A stretch of 64,000 nucleotides of DNA from Naasia sp. SYSU D00948 (GTDB lineage: Bacteria; Actinomycetota; Actinomycetes; Actinomycetales; Microbacteriaceae). Every line of letters starts with the position of its first letter. The stretch's first letter is position 1. The DNA lies in contig NZ_JAFMTA010000001.1 of NCBI RefSeq assembly GCF_017916515.1, positions 62,001 to 126,000 on the forward strand, read 5' to 3'. The notes under the pieces are model-generated. The model was not told the origin of the DNA. It was given only the letters and a program-made list of their open reading frames with translations, and did not search any database. Of the stretch, positions 16,786 to 24,737 are shown piece after piece. Made by a program: the position numbers and the translations under genes.

Positions 16786-16809
16786 CCGTTGTTCCGTTGT
16801 TGTGGGTCC

Positions 16810-16900
16810 GTGGTGGGCGGGGGTGTCCACCGCTTCTCAGACAGTCGCGCGCCAAGCATGGCGCGCGAAACTCGCCTCGGCGGACACCCCCGCCCACCAC
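16810..16900. repeat. nested long inverted repeat
   Basis: Perfect 19-bp outer arms (16810-16828 with 16882-16900) enclose 53 bases that hold a second perfect 10-bp hairpin (16845-16854 with 16859-16868, loop AGCA). The whole forms a stem-in-stem cruciform-like structure. Confidence 0.8.
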
Positions 16901-16974
16901 TCCCGTTACAGACGAGACCGGTCAGGCGCGCCGGCCGGTGGAAATACGGGTGCGATGTGGCTTTCAGGAGAGGG

Positions 16975-16995
16975 GTCGGGCGCGGAGCGCCCGAC
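16975..16995 (-). terminator. terminator of the FKBP gene
   Basis: Perfect 9-bp stem with a three-base GGA loop, 9 bases past the FKBP stop codon on the minus strand. Confidence 0.65.
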
Positions 16996-17004
16996 GCGCT
17001 GTTG

Positions 17005-17376
17005 TCAGGAGACGCCAAGGAGGTCGATCACGAAGATCAGCGTCTTGCCGCTCAGGCGGTGGCCGCCTCCCGCCGGGCCGTAGGCGAGGGCGGGCGGGAC
17101 CACGAGCCGGCGTCGGCCGCCGACCTTCATGCCCGGGATGCCCTGCTGCCAGCCGGCGATGAGGCTCGTCAGCGGGAAGTTGATGGACTGGCCACGGTTC
17201 CAGGAGGAGTCGAACTCCTCCCCGGTGTCGTACTCCACGCCCAGGTAGTGCACGTTGACGGTGGAGCGGGGCCCGGCCTCGGGACCGTCGCCGACCGTGA
17301 TGTCGGTCACCTCGAGGGTGCTGGGGGCGGGGCCCACCGGGGCGTCGATCTCGGGCTTCTCGCCTGCGCTGCTCAT
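17005..17376 (-). CDS. FKBP-type peptidyl-prolyl isomerase
   Basis: A 123-residue cytoplasmic FKBP that speeds cis-trans isomerisation of prolyl bonds. Key residues of the family are present: VNVHYLGVEYDTGEEFDSSWNRGQSINFPL with the core Tyr/Asp/Phe, then IAGWQQGIPGMKVGGRRRLVVPPALAYG with the Trp and Tyr floor of the pocket, and LIFVIDLL. The ATG at 17376 is used; an in-frame TTG at 17388 would add four residues. Small, single-domain, no signal peptide. Confidence 0.92.
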   Translation of the reverse strand: MSSAGEKPEIDAPVGPAPSTLEVTDITVGDGPEAGPRSTVNVHYLGVEYDTGEEFDSSWNRGQSINFPLTSLIAGWQQGIPGMKVGGRRRLVVPPALAYGPAGGGHRLSGKTLIFVIDLLGVS

Positions 17377-17402
17377 ACGGCCAGTCAAGCGACAATGACC
17401 GG

Positions 17403-18128
17403 GTGGAGCAACTCGCCGACCTCTGGGCGCGGGTGACCGCCACGCAGCCCCCGCTCGATCCGCTCGTCGTTGCGCTCGCCCTCCTCGTGTCCGCGGCCGC
17501 CGTCCTGACGCCCGCCTGGCGGCTCACCCGGCACGCGGTGACGATCGTGCACGAGGCCGGCCACGGCTTCGCGGCGACGATGACCGGACGGCGGCTCAGC
17601 GGCATCCGCCTGCACTCCGACACCTCGGGCGTCACGGTGAGCGTCGGCCGGCCGCGCGGCCCCGGCATGGCGCTGACGCTCCTCGCCGGCTACCCGGCGC
17701 CCGCCCTGGTCGGCCTCGGCACGGCGTGGCTGGCGGGCACCGGGCACGCCGCGGCGGCGCTCTGGGCGGTGCTGGTCCTCGTCGTCCTGGTCCTCGTCCA
17801 GATCCGCAACTGGTTCGGCCTCTGGTCGGTCCTCGTGTCCGGCGCCGCCGTGTTCGCGCTCACGTGGTGGGCGCCCGGCCCCTGGCAGTCGTTCGGGGCG
17901 GTCGCCGTGGCGGGGTTCCTTCTGCTCGGCGGGGTGCGCACGGTCGGCGAGCTGCAGTCGGCCCGCCGCCGCGAGCGCCGGGGACGGAACGGGACGACGG
18001 ATGCCGACCAGCTCGCGCGGGTCGCCGCACTCCCCGCGATCGTGTGGGTCGGGCTGTTCCTGCTGGTCGCGCTCGCGTCCGCCGTGTGGGGCGCCGTCCT
18101 GCTCCTCCGCCTGCCACCGGCCGGCTAG
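17403..18128 (+). CDS. M50-type membrane zinc metallopeptidase
   Basis: A 241-residue membrane protein with about six hydrophobic segments and the zinc-binding motif HEAGH at about residues 50-54 (TIVHEAGHGFAATMTGRRLSGI). The second M50 feature appears as LLAGYPAPALVGLGTA in place of the usual NxxPG segment. This short M50B-like group is common in actinobacteria; substrates are unknown, though relatives cut membrane-bound regulators. It starts at GTG 17403, with GACAAT 6 bases upstream, and is divergent from FKBP. Confidence 0.8.
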   Translation: MEQLADLWARVTATQPPLDPLVVALALLVSAAAVLTPAWRLTRHAVTIVHEAGHGFAATMTGRRLSGIRLHSDTSGVTVSVGRPRGPGMALTLLAGYPAPALVGLGTAWLAGTGHAAAALWAVLVLVVLVLVQIRNWFGLWSVLVSGAAVFALTWWAPGPWQSFGAVAVAGFLLLGGVRTVGELQSARRRERRGRNGTTDADQLARVAALPAIVWVGLFLLVALASAVWGAVLLLRLPPAG

Positions 18129-18133
18129 CGCGA

Positions 18134-19306
18134 TCAGGCGAGGAGGACCCGGCGATCCTCGCTGATGGCCGCGAGCAGCGTCTGCTCGTCCGGGGACCGG
18201 CCGATGGCCGAGCGTCCGACGAGGAGCCGCTGCCGAGTGTGCGCCAGCCGGGTCGCGTGGCGCACGAACCGCCTCATGGCCGTGACGCGGTCGAGGGCGC
18301 CGGGAGGGCTGGGGTGCTGCCGGGCCCAGGACAGAGCCTGGCGGCGGCCGCCCCAGGTCGACAGCAGGTCGACCTCCCCCGGCGTGAACCAGCCGACCCG
18401 CGCGTACTCGTCCAGGCGCGCCCGCGTGAGCCGCCGCTCGTGCCGGCGCAGTGCGATGACGATCCCCACCGCGCCGAGGAACAGGGGCACCTGCACCAGC
18501 ACGTAGTAGGCGAGGATGTCCGAGAAGATGAAGAAGGCGCCGTTCCAGAGCGCGTGCAGCAGGACGGCCGGGATCAGCCCGAGCAGGAAGAAGCCGAGCG
18601 CTCCCGCCCGCCCGGTGCGGCGGGAGGCGATGCCGAGCGCGAAGCCGGTGCACGCCGTGAACATCACGTGCGCGAACGGCGAGAAGATCCCGCGGACCAC
18701 GAACGTGACGGCGAGGTCCCCGGTGCCGCCCGAGACGAGCGAGTTCCCGAAGTAGAGGATGTTCTCGGTGAAGGCGAACCCGCCGGCGACCGTCGCGGCG
18801 TAGACGAGGCCGTCGAGGGGCCCGTCGAAGTAGCGGCGGGCGACCCAGAGGATCAGGAGCACGCCGAGCCCCTTGGCCACCTCCTCGACGATGGGCGCCT
18901 GGATGACCGCGCCCGCCGCCTCGCTCACGAGCGCCCGGCCCGTCATATAGGCGGAGACCTGGAGGGTGAAGTCGACGAGCAGGGCGATCACGACCGACAC
19001 GCCGGCGCCCCAGAGGAAGGCGAACCAGAGCGCCGCCCGCGGCTCCGGCTCCCAGCGGTCGATCCAGCGGATCGTGAGGAGCACGATGGCGAGGGGGATG
19101 AGGGCCGCGATCGCGGAGACGAGCACCCCGGTCACGCCGAAGCCGAGCACGAAGTACGCGAGCACCGCGAGCAGCAGCAGCGCCCCCAGGGCGATCCCGA
19201 TCGCCGTCAGCACCACGGTGCCCGTCCCCGCTCCGCGGTAGACCGGCTGCGGCTGCCAGAACGGAGAGACAGGGGCGGGCGGCGCCGCGGGCGCGGGATG
19301 CGTCAT
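18134..19306 (-). CDS. PrsW-family intramembrane metalloprotease
   Basis: A 390-residue protein with a Pro-rich cytoplasmic N-terminus and about nine membrane segments. Conserved PrsW motifs are visible: IVEEVAKGLGVLLIL (the EExxK motif), GGFAFTENILYF, and FSPFAHVMFTACTGFALG with a metal-ligand His, then LLHALWNG. PrsW in Bacillus starts release of an ECF sigma factor by cutting its anti-sigma factor; no anti-sigma gene is adjacent here. The C-terminal 100 residues are a soluble basic extension. A TAGGGT box lies 6 bases before the ATG. Confidence 0.88.
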   Translation of the reverse strand: MTHPAPAAPPAPVSPFWQPQPVYRGAGTGTVVLTAIGIALGALLLLAVLAYFVLGFGVTGVLVSAIAALIPLAIVLLTIRWIDRWEPEPRAALWFAFLWGAGVSVVIALLVDFTLQVSAYMTGRALVSEAAGAVIQAPIVEEVAKGLGVLLILWVARRYFDGPLDGLVYAATVAGGFAFTENILYFGNSLVSGGTGDLAVTFVVRGIFSPFAHVMFTACTGFALGIASRRTGRAGALGFFLLGLIPAVLLHALWNGAFFIFSDILAYYVLVQVPLFLGAVGIVIALRRHERRLTRARLDEYARVGWFTPGEVDLLSTWGGRRQALSWARQHPSPPGALDRVTAMRRFVRHATRLAHTRQRLLVGRSAIGRSPDEQTLLAAISEDRRVLLA

Positions 19307-19312
19307 GGCGAC

Positions 19313-19318
19313 ACCCTA
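19313..19318 (-). promoter_or_regulatory. -10 box TAGGGT for the PrsW gene
   Basis: Ends 6 bases before ATG 19306. Confidence 0.5.
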
Positions 19319-19429
19319 GCCACGGCACGCCGCCGGACTCGTCCCGCTTGACAGCGGCCGGGCGTTCATCCCTGCGCAGGCATGTGCCTCCTCCTGGGGA
19401 TGTGCTGACAGGCCGCGTGGCGTCATGCT

Positions 19430-19634
19430 GAAGCGGGGCTGATGTACCCCGACGAAACGCGAGGCAATCTCGCGATCCAGCTCGGGACGAAAGTCCCTAC
19501 CCGCGGTTCAGGCCGGTCCGCTACTCCCTTGTACTTAGCTGTGGACTGTCTGTAACTCTGGTCGTACCCCGTCACGACGCGGGTAGCTTTGTGGCCTGCA
19601 CGGCGCCCTGCATGGCCGTGCAAAGGGAGTGAAT
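19430..19634 (+). ncRNA. hairpin-rich leader, candidate structured regulatory RNA
   Basis: Ahead of the 99-residue gene lie five hairpins: 19434-19438/19447-19451, 19458-19463/19469-19474, GGGAC/GTCCC with a GAAA loop at 19484-19497, 19565-19573/19576-19585 with one bulge, and 19598-19604/19615-19621. The last abuts the ribosome binding site (AGGGAG, 19624-19629), the position of an expression platform. GACGAAA occurs twice (19451, 19486), each between hairpins. No known riboswitch consensus was matched by eye. The rest of the 328-base gap (19307-19429) shows a possible TTGACA at 19348 but no convincing -10. Confidence 0.5.
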
Positions 19635-19934
19635 ATGAGCAGCACAACGATTCCAACCCCCGGCATCTCGGTCGACGACCAATTCGACCAGTCCCGCCCG
19701 TACCACCCGTACGCGCGGCAGATCGACGACGAGCAGTGGATCGTGGAGGAGCCGGGCGCGTCGCGCCCCCTGGGCTTCGTCCGGTCCCGCATGTCCCCCA
19801 CGACGGGCCTCCTCGAGTTCGTCGTGATCCCGTGGCACGACGAGTCGATCACGGTGCGTCCCTACGACGGCTCGCATCCGACCCTGTTCCACGCGGTGTC
19901 CTGGCTCCGCTGGCACGAGTCGCCGCACCGCTGA
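19635..19934 (+). CDS. hypothetical protein behind a structured leader, 99 aa
   Basis: A soluble 99-residue protein rich in aromatic and His residues (YHPYARQIDDEQWIVEEPG, LLEFVVIPWHDESITVRPYDG, LFHAVSWLRWHESPH). The hydrophobic pattern suggests a compact beta-rich fold; no known family is recognised. ATG 19635 is chosen because AGGGAG is 5 bases upstream; an in-frame GTG at 19629 falls inside that site. The long leader and strong ribosome binding site suggest expression controlled after transcription starts. Confidence 0.65.
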   Translation: MSSTTIPTPGISVDDQFDQSRPYHPYARQIDDEQWIVEEPGASRPLGFVRSRMSPTTGLLEFVVIPWHDESITVRPYDGSHPTLFHAVSWLRWHESPHR

Positions 19935-19940
19935 TCGCGA

Positions 19941-19962
19941 GACGCCGTCCTCCCGCGGCGTC
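19941..19962 (+). terminator. weak terminator hairpin
   Basis: 7-bp stem (19941-19947 with 19956-19962), 8-base loop, followed by a pyrimidine-rich stretch, 6 bases after the preceding stop. Confidence 0.45.
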
Positions 19963-20032
19963 CTCCCTCCTCCCGCGCGGTCCTGCCTCCGCGCGGGGCG
20001 TCCGCGACGCGGTTGCGCCGGGGAGCGAGACC

Positions 20033-20593
20033 TCACTCGGCTCCCTTCTCGAGGGAGTCCATCTCGATCTCGGGTTCGCCCCCTCGCAGCGCGTGCACGT
20101 CGTCGGCGGGCACGCGTCCCACCGTGTTCACGACGCTCACCGCGACCGTGAGCCCCGCGAAGGCGACGAGCGCGACGCGCTGCTCCCCCGGGAACTGCTC
20201 GGCGAGCGACTCGTAGATCTCGTCGGGCACGTCGTGCGGGTTCCGCGCCAGCTCACGGCCGAACCGCGCGAGGAGCTGGTTCCGGTGCCCGGACGGGGCG
20301 TCGGGATCCTCCCCCGCCTCCTCGAGCACCTGCCGGAAGAACACCGCGCAGGGCTCGCAGCCGTACTCGTCCGAGATGGCGTAGGCGAGGGCCGTCACCC
20401 CGCGCTCCCCCACGACCGGCACGAGCTCGTCCTTCAGCGTGTACCACTCGAGGTACGCCCGGAAGCTCGGCACGTGCCCGAGCAGCGCCGCACGCACGTT
20501 CGAGATGCGGCCCCGCGACTCGAGCAGCTGGGCCCGGGCGGAGCGGGCCTCCTCGCTGAGGTCGTCGGTCGACGGGATGGGGAGGAAGGCCAT
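20033..20593 (-). CDS. carboxymuconolactone decarboxylase-family (AhpD-like) protein
   Basis: A 186-residue all-helical protein of the CMD/AhpD-like family. The helix-CxxC motif reads DEYGCEPCAVFFRQVL (about residues 75-90), with a conserved acidic residue two before the first Cys as in AhpD, which reduces partners through this dithiol. Typical family context such as ahpC or a sigma factor is absent. The start is set by a TAGGCT box 6 bases upstream of the ATG. A thiol-redox role is likely but unproven. Confidence 0.8.
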   Translation of the reverse strand: MAFLPIPSTDDLSEEARSARAQLLESRGRISNVRAALLGHVPSFRAYLEWYTLKDELVPVVGERGVTALAYAISDEYGCEPCAVFFRQVLEEAGEDPDAPSGHRNQLLARFGRELARNPHDVPDEIYESLAEQFPGEQRVALVAFAGLTVAVSVVNTVGRVPADDVHALRGGEPEIEMDSLEKGAE

Positions 20594-20599
20594 GGCGTC

Positions 20600-20605
20600 A
20601 GCCTA
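20600..20605 (-). promoter_or_regulatory. -10 box TAGGCT for the CMD gene
   Basis: Ends 6 bases before ATG 20593. Confidence 0.5.
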
Positions 20606-20656
20606 GGTCGGCGCAAGCCCCCTGCCCAGACTCGTGAGAGCGCCCGCGCGCGCTCC

Positions 20657-20662
20657 TAGGAT
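20657..20662 (+). promoter_or_regulatory. -10 box TAGGAT for the DUF6328 gene
   Basis: Ends 6 bases before ATG 20669; divergent from and 51 bases away from the CMD box. Confidence 0.5.
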
Positions 20663-20668
20663 CGGCAC

Positions 20669-21172
20669 ATGTCGCACGACCTGCGAGGGCCGGACCTGGC
20701 CGGGAGCCGGGACGAGACCGGCCGCAACGAGACCGAGAACGAGCGGCTCGACCGGAACTGGAACGAGATCCTGCAGGAGCTGCGGGTCACTCAGACGGGC
20801 ACGCAGATCCTCACGGGATTCCTGCTGACCCTGGCCTTCCAGCCCCGGTTCCAGGATCTCGACAGCTTTCAGGTGGGCGTCTACCTGGTGCTCGTCGCGG
20901 TCGCGACCCTCGCCACGGCGCTCGGCCTCGGCCCGGTCAGCCTCCACCGTGCGCTGTTCCGCAAGCGGCGCAAGGACGCCGTGGTCAACCTCGCCGATCG
21001 GCTGCTCCAGGTCGTGCTGATCTTCGTCGGCCTGCTCATCACCGGCGTTGTGCTGCTCGTCTTCGACGTCGTGACGAGCCGAACCGTCGCGGTCGTCTGC
21101 GCCGTCGTCACCGCGGTGGTGCTGCTCGTGGTCTGGCTCGTCCTGCCGTTCCGGCACCGTCCCCGGAGCTGA
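20669..21172 (+). CDS. DUF6328-type membrane protein
   Basis: A 167-residue protein with four hydrophobic segments (about 48-65, 73-95, 110-130, 135-155). The N-terminal cytoplasmic motif LDRNWNEILQELRVTQTGTQILTGFLLTLAFQPRF is the hallmark of the DUF6328 family, found in actinobacteria with no known function. The early Arg and the Phe-rich loop after the first segment are conserved in such proteins. It lies next to the end-joining genes but is convergent with ku. Confidence 0.75.
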   Translation: MSHDLRGPDLAGSRDETGRNETENERLDRNWNEILQELRVTQTGTQILTGFLLTLAFQPRFQDLDSFQVGVYLVLVAVATLATALGLGPVSLHRALFRKRRKDAVVNLADRLLQVVLIFVGLLITGVVLLVFDVVTSRTVAVVCAVVTAVVLLVVWLVLPFRHRPRS

Positions 21173-21216
21173 CCAGCCGACTCAGGTCGGGAGGCGCCGC
21201 GGCCACCCCAGCGGTC

Positions 21217-22083
21217 CTAGGCGCGCTTGCGCTTCTTCGGCGCCGGCGCCTTCTCCTCCTCGGCCGCCGGCTTCTCCTCGGGCTCGTCCTTGCGGTCCGC
21301 CCGGTTGCGCTCGACGCTGCGGCGCAGCGCCTCCATGAGGTCGAGCACCTCGCCGCCCTCGGGCTCCTCGCCGCCCTGGCCGAAGGTCGCCGCCGTGTCG
21401 ATCGCATCGCCCTGCTCGAGCTTCGCGTCGATCAGCTTCTTCAGCTGCTCCTGGTACTCGTCGGTGAACGCGTCGGGGGTGAAGTCGCTCTCGAAGCTCT
21501 TGACGAGGGAGGACGACATCTTCAGCTCCTTGTCGGAGATGTCGACCTTCTCGTTCAGCGACTTGAAGTTCGCCTCCCGGACCTCGTCGCCCCAGAGCAG
21601 CGTCTGCAGCACGAGCACGTCGCCCTTGACCCGCAGGGCGGCCAGCCGGGTCCGCTGCCGGATCGCGAACTTCACGATGGCGGTCCGATCCGTCTGCTGG
21701 AGCGTCTCCCGCAGGAGCACGTAGGCCTTCGGCGAGCGCGAGTCCGGCTCGAGGTAGTAGCTGCGCTCGAACATGATCGGGTCAACCTGCTCGCTCGGCA
21801 CGAACTCGACGACGTCGATCTCGCGGTTCTGCTCGACCGGGAGCGAGGCGAGGTCCTCCGGCGTGATGATGACGGTGCGGTCCCCGGCGTCGTACGCCTT
21901 CTGGATGTGCGAGTACTCGACCACCTCGCCGTCGATCTCGCAGATCCGCTGGTACCGGATGCGCCCCCCGTCCTTGTCGTGGACCTGGTGCATCGGGACG
22001 TCGTGGTCCTCCGTCGCGCTGTAGACCTTCACCGGCACGTTGACCAGGCCGAACGTGATGGCGCCCTTCCAGATGGACCTCAT
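21217..22083 (-). CDS. ku: non-homologous end-joining protein Ku
   Basis: A 288-residue bacterial Ku, which encircles broken DNA ends as a homodimer and recruits LigD. It starts with MRSIWKGAITFGLVNVPVKVY, the standard N-terminus, and has FERSYYLEPD, KAYVLLRETL and KFAIRQRTRLAALR in the ring. Residues about 225-288 are a low-complexity acidic-then-basic tail ending KKRKRA, as in Ku proteins with DNA-threading extensions. Divergent from ligD with 74 bases between. Confidence 0.96.
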   Translation of the reverse strand: MRSIWKGAITFGLVNVPVKVYSATEDHDVPMHQVHDKDGGRIRYQRICEIDGEVVEYSHIQKAYDAGDRTVIITPEDLASLPVEQNREIDVVEFVPSEQVDPIMFERSYYLEPDSRSPKAYVLLRETLQQTDRTAIVKFAIRQRTRLAALRVKGDVLVLQTLLWGDEVREANFKSLNEKVDISDKELKMSSSLVKSFESDFTPDAFTDEYQEQLKKLIDAKLEQGDAIDTAATFGQGGEEPEGGEVLDLMEALRRSVERNRADRKDEPEEKPAAEEEKAPAPKKRKRA

Positions 22084-22157
22084 GCTCCCAGTATTCCGCG
22101 TGTGATCAGGCGGGCGGTACCGTTGACAAGCGGGCCCGGCCCGGGAACAGGAGGGGC

Positions 22158-24737
22158 ATGGCGCGCTCCAGCGGCGACATCGTGGAGGTCGACGGCCGCC
22201 GGCTCCGGCTCACCAACCTCGACAAGGTGCTCTACCCCGAGACGGGCACGACCAAGGCCGACGTCCTCGACTACTACGCACGGATCGCGCCCGTTCTTCT
22301 CCCGCACACGCGCGACCGGGCGCTCACGAGGAAGCGCTGGGTCAACGGCGTCGGCACCGCGGAGGCGCCCGGCGAGGTGTTCTTCCAGAAGAACCTCGAC
22401 GACGGCGCACCGGACTGGGTGCCCCGCCAGGTGCAGCACCACAAGTCGCACACGATCGAGTACCCGCTCCTGAACGACCGCGCGACGCTCGTGTGGACAG
22501 CCCAGGTGTCCTCGCTCGAGCTGCACGTGCCGCAGTGGCGGTTCGGGCCGGACGGGCAGCCGCAGAACCCGGACCGGCTCGTCCTCGACCTGGACCCGGG
22601 TCCCGGGGTCGGGCTGCCGGAGTGCGCCGAGATCGCGCGGCGGGTGCGGCCCATCCTCGAGGGCGTGGGCCTCTCGCCGATGCCGGTGACGAGCGGGAGC
22701 AAGGGGATCCACCTCTATGCGCGCCTCGACGGCACGCGGTCGAGCGACGAGATCTCGGCGTTCGCCCATGAGCTCGCCCGGGCGCTCGAGGCGGACGACC
22801 CCGACCTCGTCGTCAGCGACATGAAGAAGTCGCTGCGCGTCGGGAAGGTGCTCGTCGACTGGAGCCAGAACAGCGCTGCGAAGACCACCATCGCGCCCTA
22901 CTCGCTGCGCGGGCGGCCGACCCCGACCGTCGCGGCGCCGCGGACGTGGGAGGAGCTCGACGCTCCGGACCTCGCCCATCTCGGCTACCAGGAGGTGCTG
23001 GACCGAGTCGCCCGCCTCGGCGACCTGCTCGCCGACCTCGACCCGCCCGCGCGCGTCCTCGAGCCCACCCCCGAGCGGATGGCGACGTTCGAGTCGACGC
23101 CCGAGGCACGCGACAGGCTCGCGAAGTACCGCAGCATGCGGGACGCCGCGAAGACGCCGGAGCCGGTTCCCGCGGACCCGGCCATCCCGTCGGACGGGCG
23201 CAGCTTCGTCATCCAGGAGCACCACGCCCGCCGGCTGCACTACGACTTCCGGCTGGAGCACGACGGCGTCCTCGTCTCCTGGGCCGTGCCGAAGGGCGTC
23301 CCGGAAACCCCCGCCGAGAACCACCTGGCGGTGCACACCGAGGACCACCCGCTGGAGTACGGGACGTTCGAGGGGCGGATCCCGGCCGGCGAGTACGGCG
23401 CCGGCGAGGTGACGATCTGGGACGCCGGCACCTACGAGCTCGAGAAGTGGCGCGACGACGAGGTCATCGTGACGCTGCACGGCAGGCCGGACGGGCCGCT
23501 CCGCGGGCCCGTCCGCGTCGCCCTCGTCCGGACCGGGCGGACACCCGGCGACGAGAAGAACTGGCTGATGCACCGCACGAAGGCGCAGCCCGCGCGGAAG
23601 CCGGACGGCTCGGACGCCGCCGGCCCGGGCGATCGCGCCGCCGGCACGACCGCTCCCGCCGTGACCGCCCCCGCCGTGGCCGGCCCCGCTGCGACCGCAT
23701 CCGCGGGTCCGGCTCCCCAGAGTCCCTCTTCCGCGCCCGCCGACGTCCTTGGGGAGCCGTCTCCCCTGCTGCGGCGCGGGCCGATGCTCGCGACGCTCGG
23801 GGACGAGCGGACCGTGGGCGGCGGAGACCAGTGGGCGTTCGAGATGAAGTGGGACGGGATCCGGGCGCTCGTCGACGTGCGCGACGGGCGCGCGGTGCTG
23901 ATGAGCCGCAACGCGAAGGACCTCACGGCGACCTATCCCGAACTGCAGGGCGTCATCGACGCGGTGGACGCCCGCCAGGCCGTCCTCGACGGGGAGATCG
24001 TCGCGCTCGGCCGCGGCGGACGGCCCGACTTCGGCCTGCTGCAGCAGCGGATGAACCTGCAGCGGACGGCGGACATCGAGGCCGCCCGGAGGACTGTCCC
24101 CGTTCACCTCATGGTGTTCGACCTCCTCGAGCTCGACGGCGAGTCCCTCCTCGACCTCACCTACGACGAGCGGCGCCGCCGGCTGGCGGAGACGGTCCGG
24201 TCCACCGGGCTCGTCCAGGTTCCTCCGGAGTTCTCCGGCGAGGGCCGCACGGTGCACGAGGCGATGGAGGCGAGCGGCTCCCTCGGGCTGGAGGGCGTCG
24301 TGGCGAAGCGCCGCAGCTCGGTCTACCTGCCCGGCCGCCGGTCCCCGTCCTGGGTGAAGATCAAGCACCACAGCGCGCAGGAGGTCGTGATCGGCGGCTG
24401 GAAGCCCGGGCAGGGCGGGCGCGGGGGCACGATCGGATCCCTCCTCCTCGGCATCCCCGAGGACGGGACGCTGCGCTACGTCGGGAAGGTGGGCACGGGC
24501 TTCAGCGCGAAGGACCTGGCCGACGCGGCCGCCCGTCTCGCGCCGCTCGCGCAGGACGCGAACCCGTTCTCGGACATCCCCAGGCCGGACGCGCGCGACG
24601 CCCACTGGGTCGAGCCGCGGCTCGTCGGCGAGGTCGAGTTCGCGGAGTGGACCTCGACGGGGCGGCTCCGGCAGCCGTCCTGGCGGGGCTGGCGGGTCGA
24701 CAAGAGTCCCGGCGACGTCGTCCGGGAACAGCCGTGA
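22158..24737 (+). CDS. ligD: multifunctional DNA ligase D
   Basis: An 859-residue end-joining enzyme in the order polymerase, 3'-phosphoesterase, ligase. The primase-type polymerase has the metal motif DLDPG (144-148). The phosphoesterase begins near residue 350 with HHARRLHYDFRLEHDG. The ligase nucleophile is Lys 564 in EMKWDGIRA, followed by LDGEIVAL and GVVAKRR. Residues about 475-535 are a Pro/Ala/Thr-rich linker of unusual length. AGGAGGGG precedes the ATG. The last codons overlap the GTG start of yihY (GTGA). Confidence 0.96.
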   Translation: MARSSGDIVEVDGRRLRLTNLDKVLYPETGTTKADVLDYYARIAPVLLPHTRDRALTRKRWVNGVGTAEAPGEVFFQKNLDDGAPDWVPRQVQHHKSHTIEYPLLNDRATLVWTAQVSSLELHVPQWRFGPDGQPQNPDRLVLDLDPGPGVGLPECAEIARRVRPILEGVGLSPMPVTSGSKGIHLYARLDGTRSSDEISAFAHELARALEADDPDLVVSDMKKSLRVGKVLVDWSQNSAAKTTIAPYSLRGRPTPTVAAPRTWEELDAPDLAHLGYQEVLDRVARLGDLLADLDPPARVLEPTPERMATFESTPEARDRLAKYRSMRDAAKTPEPVPADPAIPSDGRSFVIQEHHARRLHYDFRLEHDGVLVSWAVPKGVPETPAENHLAVHTEDHPLEYGTFEGRIPAGEYGAGEVTIWDAGTYELEKWRDDEVIVTLHGRPDGPLRGPVRVALVRTGRTPGDEKNWLMHRTKAQPARKPDGSDAAGPGDRAAGTTAPAVTAPAVAGPAATASAGPAPQSPSSAPADVLGEPSPLLRRGPMLATLGDERTVGGGDQWAFEMKWDGIRALVDVRDGRAVLMSRNAKDLTATYPELQGVIDAVDARQAVLDGEIVALGRGGRPDFGLLQQRMNLQRTADIEAARRTVPVHLMVFDLLELDGESLLDLTYDERRRRLAETVRSTGLVQVPPEFSGEGRTVHEAMEASGSLGLEGVVAKRRSSVYLPGRRSPSWVKIKHHSAQEVVIGGWKPGQGGRGGTIGSLLLGIPEDGTLRYVGKVGTGFSAKDLADAAARLAPLAQDANPFSDIPRPDARDAHWVEPRLVGEVEFAEWTSTGRLRQPSWRGWRVDKSPGDVVREQP

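Larger units (their letters stand above)
16577..17004. other. 428-base gene-free region rich in palindromes
   Basis: No convincing coding frame is seen on either strand. It holds a tandem imperfect repeat, a hairpin followed by a T-rich stretch on the plus strand, a long nested inverted repeat, and the FKBP terminator, each listed separately. A run around 16769-16802 is unusually T-rich for this genome. Confidence 0.7.

Noticed and set aside
19430-19500. Cyclic di-GMP (GEMM-I) riboswitch
   Set aside because: GGGACGAAAG resembles part of the motif, but the GCAAA/GAAA tetraloop-receptor arrangement and second arm are absent.
22080-24605. Long minus-strand open frame over ligD
   Set aside because: Shadow of ligD; no known motif.
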